From Spirodela intermedia (taxonomy: Eukaryota > Streptophyta > Magnoliopsida > Alismatales > Araceae): a DNA stretch of 64,000 nt. Position 1 is the stretch's first letter, and the number at the start of each line of letters is the position of its first letter. The notes under the pieces are model-generated. The model saw only the letters and a program-made list of their open reading frames with translations, did not search any database and was not told the origin of the DNA. The stretch is taken from the NCBI GenBank assembly GCA_902729315.2, contig LR746280.1, forward strand, positions 2,724,501-2,788,500. Reading direction: 5' to 3'. Both the position numbers and the translations under genes were made by a program. Of the stretch, positions 1-13,053 are shown in pieces.

Positions 1-3000
1 GGTTATTAATTATAAGTCTGGTCAATAATGTTGATTATCTGGTTCTCCTAAGTAGTGCACATGTTCCACTAAATGATAGAAATATCTCTAAACTGAAATA
101 TATATCATGCATTACATTTCAGTCACTAAACTTTGAATTTCCCAGGTTTTATTTTTCAACATCTTTCCAAGTATGGGTAGACCTTATAGCCACAAGAGTA
201 ACTTTTGTAGGGCACAAACCTCAAACTACCATCAACTTGTAGGTGTCATTATTTTGAGACAAATGATGATAGAACTATCACTATCTTGAAATTAAACTAT
301 CACCAATAGGCATGTGACCACTTATTGAGAAGTCAAGTATGTAATTAAAATATTTATTATGGATTTTACAAGATTACTAAATTTATAATCTCATATAGTG
401 GAAAAATGGTCTAAATTTATAATTTAATGTATTTTTATCTGACAGAATCTATTTCGAATATAGGTTGTTACCAATCAATGGAAACCACATGTCAAATTTT
501 GGAGTACATGAATAATTATGATTTTTATCATAATCACATCTACAGTTTTCTATGTTTTTCAAGACCCAAGTGCAGGCTCTTAACATATGTTTAATTAGTC
601 CTTGAGTTGAGACAACAAAAATGGGGACCCCACCATAATTAGGGCACCCTCTGATAATGTTTTATTTTTCATATTCACAATAAGGTAGCAATAATATAAA
701 TGTCTCATTATTCTCATGAAAATAAAATAGATTTGGTGAAAATGTGATTTATAAACTTTTATTATTATTGACAATTTTTCATAATTTTTCTAAGTCAAAT
801 TAGGAACAAACATGTTGTCATACATTGAACATATTTGTCAATCTTTGAAGGAAACATAATTCGGGCATTAAAATGAAAACCTGAAAACATAAAATAAAAG
901 TATTAATTCTATTTTGTTTCTTATCCCAACCCATTTTATGTGAGTTTTATTACATTTTTCAAGGCTGAAAAGTTTTGAGAAGAATTATATGAATATCATG
1001 ATCAAGAAAACAACCCATTTTCGTTAGCTCCTCCTAACTCTATGAGAAGAACTACTCAAGCACAAAAAGAGGCTTCATTCATGTCGCAAAAAACCCATTT
1101 GAAGATCTTTATCCATGTCGACAAAAAGTCTATTAAGAGAGAGTTTCTAGAGGAATCAAAAGAGCATAAGGATCCACTAAAATAGGATGTGATTATGGAG
1201 TGGGTAGTTGGAATGCTAATGTCATCAAGACACAGCCCTTGACAGCAACAGAAGGGAAGAAATGATGGGGAGAAAGGTGGCTGGTTGGTGGATGGACCTA
1301 AGGCAAGAAAGAAAGCAAGGGAGGAGGAGCAAGGAGGATCTCAAAACTAGCTAACTACATTCAATCGAGCTTTTTTTAATTTTAATTTTATTATTATGTT
1401 ATTTCATTTATTTTCTGTTCTTTAGGTGACAAACCTTGATAAGAAAGAATCATTTCTTTAATTTATTTAATCAATTTTTTTTGTTCTTCTCATTTTCTTG
1501 GGTGACAAACAAGGAAAGGAGATAGTTTGAACTTTCGTTCCAAGTTTTCATCATTACGAATTTAGTTAAATTATAATTGTAATTACTTGCACTCTATTTT
1601 CTTGTCCTTGGGTGATAGACAAGGGAGTGAAAAAAAATTATATTAAAAAAATTAAGATTTAATTAAGATTTAATATTTTTGTCAAAAACTTTCTCAAGAC
1701 TTTTCTACATGACAAACAACTGAGTTCGATTTTAATTTTAGAATTTATTTTAGTTTATTCTTGATTTACAATCAATAAATTTTTGCAGTTCATTTATTTT
1801 TATTTTATATATTCACTTTTAAATATTTCAAGACATTCTTCGCATCAATATAACTTATTCTATTGATAATTGTATTTCTCATCTTTTTGTGTCACAATTT
1901 CTAAACTATTTTCTCTATTCATGATTTAATCATCTCACCATTAAAACCCTCTTTCTTCTTATCTAAAGATTTTAAGAGAAATAAATATACAAAATTAATT
2001 GGTAAAAGAGGCTAGTAAGTAATGAAGAGAAGGTTTCATCACTTATCTCTTCCTATTTAATTTTTATTCTTTTATTTTAAATCATCTTCCTTGCTAGAAA
2101 CTAGAAATCTAATAAAATTATTTTCACCATCCTTGAGGTTTGGCCTAAACTTACACTAATACTAAAAAAACTTTAAATGGTTAAATAATAATTATCTTAA
2201 ATTTTCATGCATTTAAACACGATGAATAATCCATGATCACCCAAAAAAAAAAATTTACACAAGAACTAAAAGGGCACACATAAAGGAGAACTGAAAGTGA
2301 TGAAAATTTTCACCCTTCTTGTCATCTTTTGATTCAACTCAACCAAGCATAATCTACCTTAAGTGATAGGTTACTAAGAATCTTCTTCATTCAAACATTG
2401 ATGAATCAGCAAGGAGGAATCATTATTGATAACTCAAGTAGATCTGTAACTTGTTTTTTCTTGTTTGGTTTCTTAAAATATTATTCATATATTTACTTAT
2501 TTTTTGAGCATGTTTTAATAGTATTTGCTAAGATAACAATACCAAATTTACAGTGAATGTTTCTATAAAAGAACTAGTTGAAAACCTCAGTACGTTGTAG
2601 CTTTACTACCTTGTCAAAAAACTTACAATTTTTAGATGTTGATCAAGCATTATAGTAGTGAAATTATGATTCTTATGATTCTTTTTATTTGTGTTTATGA
2701 ATGATTATCATTTCTTGATATCACAACTGCTTGATATTTCTTTCCTCCATCCTAATATGTATATGAGGAATATGATTCGTAACCTTGATGGAAAGTTTGT
2801 TATTATTGATTTTGGTAATCCTGATCTTCTAATCTGTAAGCTTGAAATATTTTGATGTGTTGTTATCTTTTGACATGTTGAGATATTTTGATGTGTCATA
2901 ATCTTTTGATGTGCAAGGCCAAGTTCTTTTGATTTTACCTAATCTTTTAATATATCAAGTTTCTCGAGGTAGATACACCTGCCATATGAGGTCTACTATG

Positions 3001-6000
3001 ATGTTAACAATTTATAACATGTAATGTATGACTATTGATATTTTGCTGTGTCATCTCAAGTAGTTAACTTTGTCACTTGTTATTATATGATGTCATGTGC
3101 CATCTTGATTTACACTCATCTCACTTTGATCTTGTCTCATATAATTTTAGTGTGCCACTTAATTTTCTCTTGTTTTTGTATGTCACTTGCCTAGTTATTT
3201 GTTTGCAACATGTAATGTCAACTTTGGCTTTGACATTACCACATGTCACTAGCCATTGCCATGTCTTATATCGATTTTGACTCTTCTCATGTTAATTTTG
3301 TGTCAAATCATTGTCATGTGCCACTTTGAAATCAAGTGTCTAGATGCAACATCTTAGTCAACAATTTACCCTTCTCTCTTTGTAGTAAAAAATTTCCTTC
3401 TCTTATTCTGGTCTAAAATGACTTGCTTTCATATAGTTTGGCTTGGCATTTTGCATATATGGCTTTTGATGCCTAATTTCTTCATTAAAGGTCTTAACAT
3501 CATATTTAAGGAGAAAATATTAAATATAAATATTTATATCTTGATTTTGATATTATTATATTTCAGCATACTTTATGACAAATTTTCATCCTAAATTTGT
3601 GTGACCCATGTGATAATGTCAAAACCATTTAAGCTAACATTTATCCCCTCCTCAAGTAGTATTAGCAATAGAAATATGTTTGGGTGAATAATTGACATCA
3701 TACTAATTTATTAAAATTATTATACTCATTTCATCTTTGAATTTTTATCTATTGATATATCCTCAAAATAATTTCAGTAACGCCAATAACTAATAGAAAC
3801 CAGTTGATGATGACTTTATTCATAAATGCTCTACTTCAAAAATCCCTCTCTTCTTGTTGTTAGTACAATCATTAATCCAACGGGAAGTACATCAACACAT
3901 TTCCTTGAAGATCCTACATTATTGAGCCATGGCCTTAATATCTCAACTATGACAACTCATTGATAGAATTTTTTAGAAGTGCTGAGGATGGCCACCAATG
4001 AAACTCAAAAGATGAATCAAAGGTCTAATTAAAAGATCAATTTCATAAAAATGTAGGAATGAATCACCTTGATATCTCATGAAAATAGGGAGTTGGAGGC
4101 CAGATTAATGCCAAATGTATCCCATAGTATGCATAATTATTGCCAAGGTTTTCAGTCTAAACTCTAACAAAGAAAACCTCATAATTTGAAAATCCTCAAA
4201 CAATGTAAAGAATGATCCACGAAATCCTACAAAAACTTGTCAAGCTACCCAGCGACAAGGCATCCCTTATGCTGTAGAAATCAAGTAACTTACAATCCAT
4301 TGTCTACCAAAAAGTACTCTTAAAAAATTTATTTCTAATGCACATGTTGATGAGCCTCACCATGAAAGTTATTCTACATGTATATCCAATTTTCAAGAAA
4401 TCTAAATATTTTCAAGATATTTGTAGAATGGGAAAAAATTCTTGATGTAATTGTGTGATGTAAATGCTTGAAAGATAAGCCTGGCGCTGCTATTGACATA
4501 ACAACCGGTACACCATAGGTTGGCCCAACCTGCTTGTTTCGCACTGGCTGTTGGTTGCTGAGCTCCCTGGAGGTAATAGCAAGAAAGTGAAGAATGAACA
4601 ATCCTCCAAGATGGAATCTGACTCAAGCGAGTGAGTGAAAGGTGTGGCAAGAAAGATTGATCTTTGCTTAAATATCAGAATTAACTTATCATGGGCCCTT
4701 TCAATCAAATTTAAGAACCCCTTCTCCATCATATCCATAACTAGGATCCCCTAATGAATCCCATATATCCAAACCTCATGGCATTATCTACATGTCAAGG
4801 GACCATCTCAGTTGGAAATTTCAATTTCCCACCTCCACACGACTGTGGCTGTCAATTCTCTCCATCATGGTTTTCTTTTTTCTTACATCATAGAAACATA
4901 AATAGGATCTAAAATATTCAACCATACCCATGAAGTTGAAAATAATACCAAAAAATATTCTTAATGTGCTTATTAATTTTTTGATCATCCTCTTTTTTTT
5001 TGGAAGTCACATATTCTTTTGTAATTGTAGGCAGTCAACGAACATTTTAAGAATGGAAATATCAAGAAATTAGCTCCCAAGACCAGGAAATTGCATTTTT
5101 CTTTCGAGATGTTCATGGTAGATGATGAGGTTATTATCTGCATATTTATGTTGCGGTTATTTTGCAATTTGATTTACTTAGGTGAGTTATATGCCATCAA
5201 TTATCAAATAAGTGTTTAATAATCCATGGTAGCCAAAGTTTTGAGCCTGCTATAAGGTCTTGATCCAACATTTATTTTTGACAAAACATAAGAGTAGACA
5301 TCATGTACTAGTTTGATAACCAATTAGAACTAAAATAGATTTTCTCCAAGTACATGAACTCAGATGACTGAACAAGTCACATGAGGCCTGGTTACAAATA
5401 AACACTATTGAAGTCACTTTAACTTATTCCACAAAAATAGTCAAGTAGCTAAACCCAACCCACTTATTCCCATTGTTATCAAGATGAAATTTAAATTAAC
5501 CCCATGATAACTTACTTAATCACATGGAGGACATGTCATTAATTTAAAAGTTTATAACTTTGGTTCTGAAACCAAGATGAGGTTAACTTTTATAATTTTA
5601 TCCAATTATGGAAACTGACAATAGTCTTTGTACACATGGTCAAGATCCAATGAAAAAAGTCACTTATGAAATTTTTTGACCTTCATTTATAATTGAATTA
5701 GACTACTAATAATTTACTGGATGGGTATCTAAGCACCGAAATTCTCTATTCATTTACCAAAAAAAGGTAAAATTAAAATGGGTAGCCATTTCATTTTAGT
5801 TGAGTCAAAGTACCACACCTCAAGCCACAATACATGAGACTTTTTTTTTTTTAGGTTAACCGTATTATTTTTTTAATTTTTTTGTGGTGTATTTTTATAT
5901 ATTTTTAGTAATATTCGAATATAAATATGACGGACCATTCAATTAAATAAAAATTTAAAATAAATAAATAAAAATAAACGGACGATAGACGTCGCTGGAC

Positions 6001-6172
6001 CATACTATCATAAGTTTCTCCGGAGTTGTATTTTACAGACCCAGCAACGCGTCACCTTTTACAGGCGTTGCCGTTGGCGACTTATCTTCTTCCCTCCGCT
6101 TAAGAAGATATTTTGCACGGAGAATTCTCCTTGCGCTCAGGGGAGGAACAGGAGGGAGAGAAACGAGGAGAC
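1..6172. other. AT-rich intergenic region, no gene seen
   Basis: Strongly AT-rich DNA with stop codons in all frames at short spacing. The longest open frames are under 100 codons and none resembles a protein I know. It holds local repetition: a motif close to GGTGACAAAC or GGTGATAGAC recurs near 1427, 1502 and 1613, and words like CATGTGCCACT recur between 3090 and 3340. Stretches near 1020-1350 and 3960-4330 have a little coding-like texture broken by stops and could be old transposon debris, but I could not identify a family. Confidence 0.6.
2847..2918. repeat. Two-copy 36-bp tandem repeat
   Basis: The word ATATTTTGATGTGT starts at 2847 and again at 2883, and the bases after it also match, giving about two copies with a 36-bp period. 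Read on the minus strand, the repeat encodes a recurring THQNIS-like peptide in a 63-codon frame, but nothing else suggests that this is a gene. Confidence 0.6.
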
Positions 6173-9100
6173 ATGGCTTATGGAGCTCTCTTTGCGTGCC
6201 GAACACCCTGCCCTGCTCCTCCTACCCGCAGTGGTAGCCACGGTAGCAGCCATAGCTCACTCCTTGAGTGTGACCGCAGCAAACTCCGCGGGCAGCAGAC
6301 GTCGACGAGAGGCTTGAGGAAAGTTTCGGGTTTCAGCGTCAGAGCCTCGGGAAGTAAGGAGGAGGTTCTCAGAGAATTTAACAACAGGAGGGCTCTCAAG
6401 GTGGGCTTATCCGACTTTCCGCTTGTTTTTTTCATTGCGTTTCATGAGTTTCGTTCGCCATTTACATGTCCACGGCCATTTTTACGTGTTGTTTCTGCTG
6501 TTCCTAATGGCGTGCTAAACATTAAAAATGGTCATTCTAGAGGAAGAAAAGGGTAAGATATTGATATATAGAACTCGGTTTCTCTATGAGCATGCGTCTG
6601 AGAGTAACCATGCACGCTACTGCGTTTGAAGCCTACTGACCCCCCATTTGGGTGCATTTGGATACCATTTATCGCCATCGTGGTCTTCCAATGCTCAATC
6701 TTCTTCTTTTGTATCGCTAAAGGATAACCAGTTGATGGTGCTCGGTCTGAAGTTAACAATATCGCTAAGTTCAGGATATTATTTTAAATGTTCATACATA
6801 GTGGTTGGCGAATAAATGCTGCAAGATGATAACTTGCGTCTGTCAGAACATCACTGTTTATGCGTCTTAGTGGCAGTTTGTAGGCTGAAGAGGGTTTCGT
6901 CATGAGCCATAATTATGGAGCCCAAACTTTGAATGATCAAATGGGTGAGGAGTTCTCACGCAGTATGGAGCCTGCAAAAAACTCAAATTCCATTAATTGG
7001 ATCAGTTCATCAGTTTTTTCTGTCACTTTGGGTCAATCCAATTGTCATGTATTGACACCCTATTTTTTTTGGTTTAATTAGTGTAATGTCCATGTCAGTA
7101 GCAATAATTCTTGGAAGTTCGCGCTGCATCCTTCTCTGCTCTTCATACAAATAGTGAAGCACAGTTACATCTTTATTATTGTTAAATTGAGATCACATTC
7201 GTATCTTTCTTCCTTCACATCGAAAATAATTCAGGGTTCATTCTTACCATCGAGAACTCATGATGTTGGCTTGTAGATTTTTCTAGCACATGAAATTTGG
7301 ATTTTGGTGTCCATGGATGTATCGTGTTTTGTTTGTTTTGTAAACATGGCCATGCTACTTTCCTAGTTTGATCTGAAAATTCAATGGTATCTTGTATATG
7401 AGTACCAGACTCCTGTATATCAATGCGTTATTTTTTTCTGATAGAATATAATCAGTTGTTTGTCTTGGATTTCGTCTATGTTATAATATAATTTTCCCTG
7501 ATTACTGGCGATATCATGTTCTTCTACTGATATTGGTGGCCCATTTCATTGACAGATAATATCTGGACTGCTGAACTTTGACAGAGACAATGTTGCTTCT
7601 GTGGTTACTGCTGCTGACAAGGTTGTCTTTTTTTCCCTGCAAGTAAAACTGGTCATAATTTTTATCTTGAGATACCATCTTTATGTTACGATCGTCTATG
7701 TCTGATGTTAAGAGTCGTCTGCACTGTAAACTTCAACTGTGAAAAACCGAGTTTATCTGAGAATGATGTTGACTCCGTTGAATTTTCATATCGGTCATAT
7801 GAAAAATCGGCTTTATTTTTCTGATTCATGATTTTATATTGGTTTTAAAATGAATATTTCACTGTGGAGTATATTTTTTTCCATGGCTTTGCTTCATATA
7901 ACTGCCTTTCCGGATCACACCTATTATTAATGAATAATGCAGGGTGGAGCCACACATGTTGACATAGCATGCGAGCCAGAGCTAGTAAAGCTTGCTGTCA
8001 GCCTGACTTCTCTTCCGGTATGCACCTTAGCTTGCGTACTTTTGCATGGAAAGAAATAAAACAATAGAGTTCTTTCATCATTTTCTCGTTGCTTCATTTA
8101 GCTCATACAATTTGCGTCTTGACTGCATGATATGATGCATCATGATTTCGACCATCATGCCAACCAATGCATCATGATATGCATTTGCATGAAGAATTTT
8201 TACTTTGCAACCATCTCGCATCTGTCTCTGTGTGTGGCAGTCTAATATGGGCATTGAGTATGTCTGTCTACTTGTGAGGAATTCCCAATGCAACTCCAAG
8301 CATACAGGAGTTATATTTCGTTTTTCTGTAGTTGGTTGGCCCTACAGGTTTCTAATGATTGGCCATTCAATGATCCGTGTTTCCCAGGTTTCCAATGACA
8401 AATCAAGGGGTTTTTCATGTTAGTTGAGAGATTTGAGTTAAAACAATGGACGAGTTAGGAACATGCCCCATAACTGCATCATTTTCCACTAGTCTCTGCA
8501 TATGAATTGGTTGCCATACATTATTATTTCACTTTGCTTTACATTATCAATATTTATCATGTTCTGAAGAGTTTCTGGCTTTCCAGCCCGTTTCATGGCA
8601 GAATCAATGAGTCAGGTCTGCTATGATGAGCATTCTTTTTAGTCACTGTGGGTGGGGTCTCCCATTTACAGAGAAAATGCTGAATAGGCTGACAAAAGCG
8701 TTGACCGACGTTGCTGGTAAATAAGGCTTTAAAAAGAAAAAGTATGGACTCCCAGTTGACGCAGCTGGCGCTTCCAGGAGACCCATAAGAATACTAAAAT
8801 TGATTCATATGCATTGTCCCAGTTGAGACGGGCATGAGCTCCATTTCATCTGCTCAGAGAATGCCTATGTTTACTGAAGGCGCCTTTGATGTGTCACATA
8901 ATGTCATTACATGGCGGCGGGCATGAGCATGTATTTTGTGATTCATCTAAGCAGAAGGATACCTCCGATGACCTCATATCGCTTTTTGAGATGCTCATTT
9001 TTTCTCTGACAAAATATAATTGCCTATTTTGCCTTTGATTGATTGAGTTCTTTAGAGAGAGGTGTTACTGTTGATGTTCCCTGGCAGGACTTCCATTGGG

Positions 9101-11230
9101 TTTTTTTTTGGTTATTCTCTCATATTTAGTATTTTTTTTCTTTTTTATTTGGATTTTTGAGCGCCCATATCACTATTTTAATTCTCATTTATAGATTATG
9201 AGCTCATTTCTCCCTTGTTTTGCCCTCCTCGAGGTATGTGTTTCCTCAGTAGATCCGGCTGCCTTCATCCCTGCTGTTGAAGCGGGTGCTCAAATGGTAA
9301 GGGTCACCAGCTCACGAACCAATCAGTGTTTGCTTGCTTCCTTTCTGCGCCTCTTAGCATTATGCACTGATCCTTTCATCGGTCTTTGATCATGGTGCAG
9401 ATAGAGATCGGAAACTATGACTCCTTCTATGAGATGGGAAAGCAGTTCTCTCCCGAGGAGGTAGCTATACAAATATATTGCTGCATGCATCTCCATTCTT
9501 TAATCGAATAAATGCAAAGTTTAGCTGTTTTCATCTTAGTAGACTTTTATAGGTTGATTGATGGCCTGTTATAATCCTGAGACCCTTATAGTGATCCTTC
9601 CCACACAAATAAAGCATGCTCTGTCCTTTGACTTCCTCAGAGAGGAGAAGAATCACGGCGTTGACCTTTCCTGATAGCTGGTCTACTCACCCAGGTTCTT
9701 GTCTCGGGGAAGATGACCACTTGCTCAATTTTCTTCATATTAAAGCATGGTCATGGCTTGAGTTGATGGGCTCTCTCACCACAGCAAGCCATTTCCGAAA
9801 GTAAAACGATTCAGGGCTATATCTGATGATGCGACTACTGGTCTTGGAGGATAGCTGATGGCCATATCTTCCTGGAAGTTGATCCATATTCTCTCTGCCA
9901 GCCATCTTCCTGCCTTCTTGGTTCAGCGTGTTCTACCCAACCATGTATCAGGCACATAAACGTTTTAGACCTCATAAGAGGTGTGATAGATTAAAGGAAA
10001 AAAAAAAGGAAGAAGCAAAATCTGTGTTAAATGTCGGTCAGTTTGACCCCACTGAGGACTAAATTGCTGATGTTCATGCTGCGTTGACTTCATTTGGAGA
10101 GTACCCATAAGCAGTAGAAACCGTTCTTATCGATTTTAGCTTACATTATCTTGTGACCCTTTCCAGATACTCGAGCTTACAAAGCACACGAGGAGGATTC
10201 TTCCCAACGTTACACTTTCTGTGACCGTGCCTCATATTCTGAGTCTTCCAGACCAGGTATATGTCAACGGGTTTACTTTGTCGAGATGAAATCATAGCTT
10301 TCTTTATTTATTTGTCTTTTTTGACCGAGCTGCGAAGAACAATACCATGGCTGACATGTGTATGATAATAGGTAAGGTTGGCAGAGTTGCTGGAACAAGA
10401 AGGAGCCGACATTATCCAAACTGAAGGAGGAAAATCTTCGAATCCCTCAAAACCCGGTGTTCTTGGTTTGATTGAGAAGGTATTTTGCTTGAATGTGTTT
10501 CAGTTTGACCAAGCCCTCATCTCTAACAAGTAGTTTTAATTTTTAAAAACAATAAAATAAAATATTCAAATATGCAACTTAGGTTAATATGCAAAATTCT
10601 GTTATGAAATCCTGCCCACTGGGCTAGAATATTTCAATTTTATATTTTCTTAAATTATAATCGATCATCTTGCATCAACACAGGCAACTCCAACACTTGC
10701 TGCTGCATATTCAATATCCCGTGCTGTCAGCATCCCTGTCATGTGTTCATCTGGGCTCAGCACTGTTACTGCACCCATGGCCTTGACTGCAGGAGCAGCT
10801 GGAGTGGTATGCTCCGCCATTTTTATTTTTTTTATCATTGAATTTTTATTTTTCTACTCTGGAAAGAAAAAAAAAAGTCTTCCATCACCTGCTTGCTCAT
10901 TGCAAAAATCAAGTCTCAGGGGTCATTCTGTTTAATACCCGAATATTTTTTTCTTCTGGAAGTGTCATATAAATAAATAAAAATGGAACATGGTAGGCTG
11001 GAGAAAAACTGGCAGTGATTTTTCTTTTTTTTTTCTTTTTTTTGGGTAACTCCCTTTTCTACATTTTCCCTGAATTGGAGTGGATCAACTTGGATGAGCA
11101 GGGAGTTGGATCGGCAGTGAACAAGCTCAATGACGTGATTGCAATGATTGCAGAGGTCAAAAGCCTTTCAGATTCATTGAGAATCTCAGCTACTCGCACA
11201 GAAGATGCTACTAAGGTTGCCCACTCATAA
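6173..11230 (+). CDS. ycf23: Ycf23-like (DUF561) chloroplast protein
   Basis: Nine exons: 6173-6400, 7556-7621, 7943-8017, 9234-9296, 9401-9460, 10167-10256, 10372-10479, 10684-10806, 11102-11230. All junctions are phase 0 and all introns GT-AG; the product is 313 aa. The first 55-60 residues are rich in Ser, Arg and Ala and end near SVRAS, like a chloroplast transit peptide. The mature part reads as the conserved Ycf23 family, with blocks ATHVDIACEPELVKL, VEAGAQMIEIGNYDSFYEMG and GADIIQTEGGKSS. The family is encoded in the plastid genome of red algae and in the nucleus of land plants; its biochemical role is not established. The fold is probably a TIM-barrel-like alpha/beta protein (inference). 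An in-frame ATG at 6113 lies upstream; 6173 was chosen because its context fits and the transit peptide starts there. The start of exon 4 is the least certain splice site. Confidence 0.92.
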
Positions 11231-13053
11231 GAGTCTGAAGTCCCATCTCTCACCTTAGATGGCAGATTCTCCATGCTATGTTCATGAGCAGTATGTTCCT
11301 ATATTTGGCTTCTCTTCTCCTCCGCTGCTGAGCCAATCCAGTTAGGATGGAAGAATCAGTGTTTTTTTTAGTTTTTTGTTGGTTTCTAAAAATAGCTACG
11401 AAAGCATTCCCCGGGTAACTTCTCAGGCTTTTTTCTTATTGAGCTGAATGTGTGTGATATTTTTTCTATGAATGTCTGAACACTTTCTATGCGTTCACAT
11501 ACAAAGATTATAAACATTTTTACTATATTAAGCTACTGTGAAACCCCTGACAAAGAGTAGCAGGCCAACGATTTTCCAACAATTTTAAACGCATTAAATA
11601 ACTTTCTATCATACCTATAAAATTAATTAAGCACTAAATTATGAGTTTTAAGTCTTTCTCTTTGGGATTTTATCTATAACCTATGTCCCAAGATAACATA
11701 ACGCCTGATTTTAAGTTCATGTGGTTTACAGAAGAATGATGATATGTTCTATGTTTTTAACTTAATTGTGCATTTATGGTGCGTTTACTTGATCCAAATA
11801 TGATTCATTCGGGACAATGGGCATGAATATGCAAGGGTTCATGAATCCAACGGGGTATTAATCAAACAGTAAGGTTGCTACTCGATGCCTCTTCTTCTGA
11901 CTCACCTAGAACTCTTGTCTATTCAGCGCATGCCTCTTTTGACAACTTGGCCATGCTCAGTTCAATCTAAATTATTAAAAGTTGCTACAGGATGTGATAT
12001 TATGGACGACAAAGAAGATTGGATCGGGCGGATCTGGATGAGACATGCGTGATTTGATCAGGAACTGAAATGAATTGGTCAAGGGATTTAGCTCACACAA
12101 CTTTCTGAGATAAAAAATGGAAATAAAAAAGAAAAATCCAACTTTTAGTGGGTAGTTCTAATATAAAATCATAACGATAGAATCACTGTTATGCATAAAA
12201 CTTCCAAGTAGAGCAATGGAAGAAGTCATATAAGATATTCACAGTGTGTATTACAATGGCAAGTCAACGATATCCAAATTAGTCAGGAGGGGAAATGTGT
12301 GGCACATCCTCCTTAATTCTTTCTTCCCATATAATTTATGACTGAGGAATGCCAAGATAGATCTATTAATGGACATGAGCGGCGAGCTCACACCTACACA
12401 TCCAAGAAAACACAAAGTACATCAAGGGCTAGCCGAAATTGTCAAAAGCATTAGCTTCACCAAGATATATTACTCACACGGTAGGCAATAATAATATATT
12501 TCGAGAAATTATTTAAGATATCAGGGTTTAATATAAATATTTCAATAGGTAATTGGACATGGATCTATATTCACCAATGGAAATTGTCCATTTCCCAAAA
12601 TGAGGAAGTGACCATTCACCACACGCATAGCCCCTCTGGCCAGAGTTGAGTTTTCATTAATCAAAATAATAATTAGCCTATCATCTAGGTCTTAAAAGAA
12701 TAAGACTTCCAGTATGCAACTTAGGGTGGTCCAGCTCCTTTCTAGAGGTTCCAGTGTCCCTCAGTCGAAGTCCAGATACATAAGACTACATTTGTGAGTA
12801 GCATGGCAGTTTATTTAGCTAGGGAATGTGAAGAAAGTAAGTTTGGTAAAATCACTCAGTACAACAATTTTCTATATATTTTTATTTAATATGACCTATT
12901 TTGGCATGCATTTTGATTGCTTTCCTCATTCATTGAACTTCTTTGAGTATGATCGAAAACAAAAGCAACATATGACGCACATTACCTTTAATCAGTGAAA
13001 GTACACGATCATCATACTCAGCAAGCAGATATATAATCATATAATTAACAACT
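11231..13053. other. Convergent intergenic region
   Basis: Lies between the 3' ends of the Ycf23 gene (plus) and the CobW-like gene (minus), so it should hold both 3' UTRs. It is AT-rich. A minus-strand open stretch near 12560-12660 has no recognisable product. I see no RNA gene or clear repeat. Confidence 0.5.

Noticed and set aside
1020-1360. Possible retrotransposon gag fragment
   Set aside because: Short coding-like texture broken by stops, without a recognisable motif; not enough to name a family.
2041-2320. CRISPR-like or prokaryotic island
   Set aside because: No regular short repeats with unique spacers; the window is clearly plant nuclear DNA.
11015-11101. Upstream extension of the last Ycf23 exon
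   Set aside because: This stretch is the T-rich 3' end of intron 8; splicing at 11101 gives the conserved GVGSAVNKLNDV reading.
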